Positions 6,190 through 8,805 of a stretch of DNA of 8,805 bases are shown here, piece after piece. The stretch spans positions 1 to 8,805 of the forward strand of contig CAMAQW010000068.1 in assembly GCA_945860335.1 (NCBI GenBank), given 5' to 3'. Origin of the DNA: Sediminibacterium ginsengisoli (GTDB lineage Bacteria > Bacteroidota > Bacteroidia > Chitinophagales > Chitinophagaceae). The first letter of the stretch is position 1, and each line of letters begins with the position of its first letter. The notes beneath the pieces were generated by a model. The model saw only the letters and a list, made by a program, of their open reading frames with translations, ran no database searches and was not told the DNA's origin. The position numbers and the translations under genes are program-made.

Positions 6190-7095
6190 ATGAAACAAAC
6201 CTATAGTTATCCGGTTCAATTTGTTTTTTTAATGGGGCTTTTAGGGGTATTTATGATTGTGGGTACCTTTTTGTTGTCGATCGTGGGCAGTCAATTACTT
6301 GATTGTAAGTTGCTCGAAGTGCCAGCACTACTTAATTTACCAGCTAATGCGGGACTCTCCAAAATTCTCAATTTGGGCGCTACGCTTATCGCTTTTGTTT
6401 TTCCTGCCATTATTTTTACGCGCATTAATAAAAAGGAGTCGCAAACTACTATTGAGGCCCTAGGCTTTTTGCGTATTGCTGGTCCCAAATTAATATTGTA
6501 TACGGCGTTTATTGCGCTTGGTGGTATTTTTCTCAGCGGTGGACTTGCAGAAATTAACCAGCATATTTATTTGCCTGCACGATTATTAGAACAAGCAAAA
6601 GCAATGGAGCAAACCTATAAAACACTGATGCTCAACATGGCACGCATGGATAGTGTGCTAGATTATATCACGGCACTCTTTGTAATGGCTTTAGCACCCG
6701 CTATTTTTGAAGAAATATTATTTAGATCAACCATGCAGCCGCTGTTTATTGGGTGGACAAAAAATGTTTGGGTAGGTATTATTATAACGAGTGTTTTGTT
6801 TAGTGCGATACATTTTTCATTTTTTGGTTTTTTATCTAGGACAGCACTAGGTATAGTACTTGGATTACTTTTTTATCAAACTAAAAATATTTGGCTCAGT
6901 ATTTTAATGCATTTTTTAAACAACGGACTTATTGTAACGCAGCTTTATATAGTTACATTACAAGGTAAATCACTTGAAAAGGCCATGGATGAAAATTACT
7001 TTTCCTTTTTATCCGTGCTTAATGGACTTTTGGTATTGTCGTTTTCATTTAATGCACTTAAAAAGTATAGTGCTACATTGGCTAAACCATTGTAA
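6190..7095 (+). CDS. CPBP family intramembrane metalloprotease (CAAX/Abi type)
   Basis: A 301-residue polytopic membrane protein with about eight hydrophobic segments (near 9-34, 60-79, 98-118, 157-176, 192-208, 213-229, 233-253 and 272-290). The family signature is complete: E174-E175-x3-R179 in FEEILFR, F204-x3-H208 in FSAIH, and H241-x3-N245 in HFLNN, forming the predicted zinc or glutamate/histidine active site in the membrane. Relatives include eukaryotic Rce1-type CAAX proteases and bacterial proteins of bacteriocin self-immunity and regulated proteolysis. The bacterial substrate is mostly unknown. The start is ATG at 6190, with MKQTYSYPVQF before the first membrane segment. It is the first gene of a + strand run leading to phospholipid-synthesis genes, so a role at the inner membrane fits, though no direct link is shown. 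Confidence 0.9.
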   Translation: MKQTYSYPVQFVFLMGLLGVFMIVGTFLLSIVGSQLLDCKLLEVPALLNLPANAGLSKILNLGATLIAFVFPAIIFTRINKKESQTTIEALGFLRIAGPKLILYTAFIALGGIFLSGGLAEINQHIYLPARLLEQAKAMEQTYKTLMLNMARMDSVLDYITALFVMALAPAIFEEILFRSTMQPLFIGWTKNVWVGIIITSVLFSAIHFSFFGFLSRTALGIVLGLLFYQTKNIWLSILMHFLNNGLIVTQLYIVTLQGKSLEKAMDENYFSFLSVLNGLLVLSFSFNALKKYSATLAKPL

Positions 7096-7104
7096 CTTTA
7101 CAAT
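7089..7104. promoter_or_regulatory. Operator-like dyad overlapping the protease stop codon
   Basis: ATTGTAA (7089-7095) and TTACAAT (7098-7104) form a perfect 7-bp inverted repeat with a 2-nt spacer. The second arm is also part of the palindrome TACAATTGTA (7099-7108), giving three related half-sites in a row. It overlaps TAACTTTA (7093-7100), which matches 7 of 8 positions of the -7 box, and lies about 40 nt before the DUF2007 gene. It could be a repressor site or a weak hairpin. Chance occurrence in AT-rich DNA is possible. Confidence 0.3.
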
Positions 7105-7136
7105 TGTAGTTGGTCTTATTTATTGAATCATTTATT

Positions 7137-7355
7137 ATGTCTTGGGAAAAAATATTTAGCACACGTGTTTTTGCAGAAGCTTCCATTATTGAAGGTTTGC
7201 TTGCAGATAATGATGTGCCTGTTCAATTACTAAATAAGCAAGATAGTAGTTACCCCATGTTTGGTGACATTCAGCTTTATGTGCCTCATGACATGGTATT
7301 ATTTGCGCGCGAACTTATTGATCAACAGTCCGAACATTTAGACTTTACCGTATAA
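7137..7355 (+). CDS. Small DUF2007-family protein (putative signal-transducing protein)
   Basis: A 72-residue soluble protein. The pattern of an early WEKIFSTRVFAEASIIEGLLADNDVP-like helix, a central strand (VQLLNKQDSSYP), then GDIQLYVPHDMVLFARELI, is that of DUF2007, a small ferredoxin-like domain of unknown biochemical role, sometimes described as PII-like. The frame extends upstream to TTG at 7110, adding nine residues (MVLFIESFI), but the ATG at 7137 gives the form expected for the family, MSWEKIF. It lies 41 nt after the protease gene and 7 nt before cdsA, so it is probably translated from the same mRNA as cdsA. A regulatory role towards its neighbours is conceivable but unproven. Confidence 0.8.
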   Translation: MSWEKIFSTRVFAEASIIEGLLADNDVPVQLLNKQDSSYPMFGDIQLYVPHDMVLFARELIDQQSEHLDFTV

Positions 7356-7362
7356 TATTTGT

Positions 7363-8055
7363 ATGGCATTTGATCTTCCAACTTTTAAAACTAGGGCATT
7401 ATCTGCAATTATTTTTGTAGTGTTAATGCTCGGTGCTATCTTTTACAGCATCAATAGTTTTATCATCCTTTTTTTAATTGTGCACACGGGTTGCTTAATT
7501 GAATACAATAGGCTCACAAAAAACACCCCAACCATTCATACTAAAACTGCCCACGTATTGTATAGCTTGTTGGGACTTGCGTATATGACTATTAGCTTTT
7601 TTGCTATTACACATTTAGCATCTGCACATTGGGCCTCAGTATTAGGTACCACAGCGTATTATGTGTTACCCATGCTTGTGATCGTAAGCATTTGGATCAA
7701 TGATACCATGGCCTATGTTGTAGGTTCTTTTATTGGTAAAACACCACTTTCTGCGCTGTCTCCTAAAAAAACATGGGAGGGAACCATTGGCGGCGCATTA
7801 CTTGCAGTAGTTGTAGTGGTATTTTTAGGTAAAATGCTAACCGGGCTATCTTATCAAACACTTATTATTGTGAGTGCAACGGCTGCCATAACAGGCACCA
7901 TTGGTGATTTGATAGAAAGTAAATTTAAAAGAATGGCCGGTGTAAAGGATAGTGGCAATATTTTGCCAGGGCATGGTGGTTTTTTTGATCGTTTTGATTC
8001 ATTGTTATTAGCAGGTCCAAGTGTTTGGCTGATGCTAACACTTTTTACGCAATAG
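7363..8055 (+). CDS. cdsA: Phosphatidate cytidylyltransferase (CDP-diglyceride synthase)
   Basis: A 230-residue integral membrane enzyme that makes CDP-diacylglycerol from phosphatidic acid and CTP, the branch point of phospholipid synthesis. The PROSITE-type CDS signature is intact: SKFKRMAGVKDSGNILPGHG from 186, followed by GFFDRFD at 206-212, with the metal-binding acidic residues and the Lys-Asp pair. Upstream, WINDTMAYVVGSFIGK at 111-126 and SPKKTWEGTIGG at 133-144 are the other conserved blocks. There are about six hydrophobic segments. At 230 residues it is shorter than the roughly 260-285 usual for the family; the missing part is in the N-terminal membrane region (between about residues 50 and 100), not the catalytic half. 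The start is ATG at 7363, 7 nt after the DUF2007 stop. psd follows 34 nt downstream. Confidence 0.95.
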   Translation: MAFDLPTFKTRALSAIIFVVLMLGAIFYSINSFIILFLIVHTGCLIEYNRLTKNTPTIHTKTAHVLYSLLGLAYMTISFFAITHLASAHWASVLGTTAYYVLPMLVIVSIWINDTMAYVVGSFIGKTPLSALSPKKTWEGTIGGALLAVVVVVFLGKMLTGLSYQTLIIVSATAAITGTIGDLIESKFKRMAGVKDSGNILPGHGGFFDRFDSLLLAGPSVWLMLTLFTQ

Positions 8056-8064
8056 ATTTTACTA

Positions 8065-8072
8065 TACATTTG
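8065..8072 (+). promoter_or_regulatory. Candidate -7 promoter box for psd
   Basis: TACATTTG is a full match to the Bacteroidota -7 consensus TAnnTTTG. It lies in the only sizeable gap of the cdsA-psd pair, 17 nt before the psd ATG. The expected -33 position holds only a T-rich stretch (TTTTT at 8042-8046, about 19 nt upstream) rather than a clean TTG. If active, it would let psd be transcribed apart from cdsA, with a leader of roughly 10-15 nt. Confidence 0.45.
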
Positions 8073-8089
8073 CACCACAAATTAGCATT

Positions 8090-8749
8090 ATGACAATTCA
8101 CCGCGAAGGTTACCGTACCATAGGAATCACTGCCTTAATTTTTGGCGTGATTAATTTAATTTCAATTTCTTATTTAGGAACCTGTTGCCCAAGAGTTGCA
8201 GGAGCTATTTTTGGCCTAACACTTTTCTTCTTTTTATTTATTATTTCTTTTTTTAGAATTCCAAATAGAACCTTAACCATCAATGACAATCAAATTATTT
8301 GTCCTGCCGATGGTAAAGTAGTAGTAATTGAAGAAATTACAGACGAAGAATATTTTAAAGACATACGCATTCAGGTGAGTGTGTTTATGAGCCCAGCCAA
8401 TGTGCACGTGAATAGAAATCCAATGAGCGGTAAAGTGGTGTATAACCAGTACCACAAAGGAAAGTACCTAGTTGCATGGCATCCAAAATCTTCTACCGAA
8501 AATGAAAGATGGAGTGTTGCGGTAGAAAATAACCACGGTACTATTTTATACAAACAAATTGCTGGTGCACTTGCAAAACGTATTTGTAATTATACCACAG
8601 TAGGTCAAGAAGTAAAGCAAACCGAAGAGTATGGTTTTATTAAATTTGGTAGCAGGGTAGATATTTTATTACCAGTTGGTACCAAAATTAATGTGGCACT
8701 CAATGAAGTGGTAAAAGGTGGTGTAACCGTACTTGCTACTTGGGCTTAA
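8090..8749 (+). CDS. psd: Phosphatidylserine decarboxylase proenzyme, short type
   Basis: A 219-residue precursor of a pyruvoyl-dependent enzyme that converts phosphatidylserine to phosphatidylethanolamine at the inner membrane. Two N-terminal hydrophobic segments (about 9-28 and 36-55) anchor it. The catalytic region shows CPADGKVV at 71-78 with Asp74, VSVFMSPANVHVNRNP at 96-111 with His106, and the self-cleavage site FGSRVDILLP at 186-195. Cleavage between Gly187 and Ser188 would give the alpha chain with its N-terminal pyruvoyl group. The length is that of the short, archaeal-like class common in Bacteroidota, not the roughly 320 residues of E. coli Psd. The start is ATG at 8090, 34 nt after cdsA. 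Together with CdsA it gives the first and last steps from phosphatidic acid to phosphatidylethanolamine; phosphatidylserine synthase is not in the window. Confidence 0.95.
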   Translation: MTIHREGYRTIGITALIFGVINLISISYLGTCCPRVAGAIFGLTLFFFLFIISFFRIPNRTLTINDNQIICPADGKVVVIEEITDEEYFKDIRIQVSVFMSPANVHVNRNPMSGKVVYNQYHKGKYLVAWHPKSSTENERWSVAVENNHGTILYKQIAGALAKRICNYTTVGQEVKQTEEYGFIKFGSRVDILLPVGTKINVALNEVVKGGVTVLATWA

Positions 8750-8763
8750 TTACTAATCCAGTA

Positions 8764-8805
8764 TTATAAGTCGCCTAACTGAGGTCTTAATACAATATCT
8801 TCTAC
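8764..8805 (-). CDS. Possible 3' end of a - strand gene (partial)
   Basis: Reading the complement from the window edge gives 13 codons, VEDIVLRPQLGDL, then TAA (complement of 8764-8766). The peptide looks like a natural C-terminus and the gene would converge on psd with a 14-nt gap. One alternative - strand frame is also open over most of this short stretch, so the call is tentative. I do not identify the family. Confidence 0.4.
   Translation of the reverse strand, partial: VEDIVLRPQLGDL

Noticed and set aside
6190..7095. The CPBP protein as an abortive-infection defence gene
   Set aside because: The Abi label is only a historical family name. No phage, toxin or other defence gene is nearby, and the neighbours are housekeeping lipid and tRNA genes.
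7351..7361. AATATTTG just before the cdsA ATG as a -7 promoter box
   Set aside because: It mismatches the conserved first T, and the start codon follows one base later, leaving no room for a normal transcription start.

Overview
This 8.8 kb window reads as an ordinary chromosomal segment of a Bacteroidota bacterium, most likely of the Chitinophagaceae or a close relative. The indications are AT-rich coding sequence, tight gene packing, A/T-rich leaders without clear Shine-Dalgarno sequences, a few matches to the Bacteroidota -7 promoter box (TAnnTTTG), and protein families typical of that group. I see no rRNA, tRNA, CRISPR array, insertion sequence, phage gene or toxin-antitoxin pair. The assignment to a family is an inference from protein style and was not checked by a search.

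Layout from left to right: (1) positions 3-95 are probably the 3' end of an unidentified + strand gene. (2) A perfect hairpin with T-tracts on both sides (117-144) separates it from a - strand pair. That pair is a Tat-exported Gfo/Idh/MocA-type oxidoreductase (1296-2819) followed 7 nt later by a PLP-dependent class V aminotransferase (128-1288). (3) After a 161-bp divergent intergenic region come a class 3 aldehyde dehydrogenase (2981-4348) and a membrane-anchored glutathione-peroxidase-family protein (4348-5034) on the + strand, overlapping by one base (TAATG). (4) The tRNA dihydrouridine synthase gene dusB (5039-6076, - strand) converges on them with a 4-nt gap. (5) A second divergent region leads to a + strand cluster: a CPBP/CAAX-type membrane protease homologue (6190-7095), a small DUF2007 protein (7137-7355), cdsA (7363-8055) and a proenzyme phosphatidylserine decarboxylase, psd (8090-8749). 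(6) The last 42 bases probably hold the 3' end of a - strand gene.

Two functional groups stand out. CdsA and Psd are the first and last steps of the CDP-diacylglycerol route to phosphatidylethanolamine; the middle enzyme, phosphatidylserine synthase, is not in the window. The ALDH3 and peroxidase pair would together suit removal of lipid hydroperoxides and the fatty aldehydes derived from them, which is an inference from family roles and gene coupling. The Gfo/Idh and aminotransferase pair is probably co-transcribed, but its substrate cannot be read from sequence.

I did not find a convincing previously undescribed system. The most useful observations are the terminator whose loop contains a stop codon, the coupled ALDH3-peroxidase pair with a Gln-to-Asp change in the peroxidase, the long polar N-region before the Tat motif, and an operator-like dyad between the protease and DUF2007 genes. 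Two CDSs (aminotransferase and dusB) extend in frame to upstream TTG codons; I chose the internal ATG in both.
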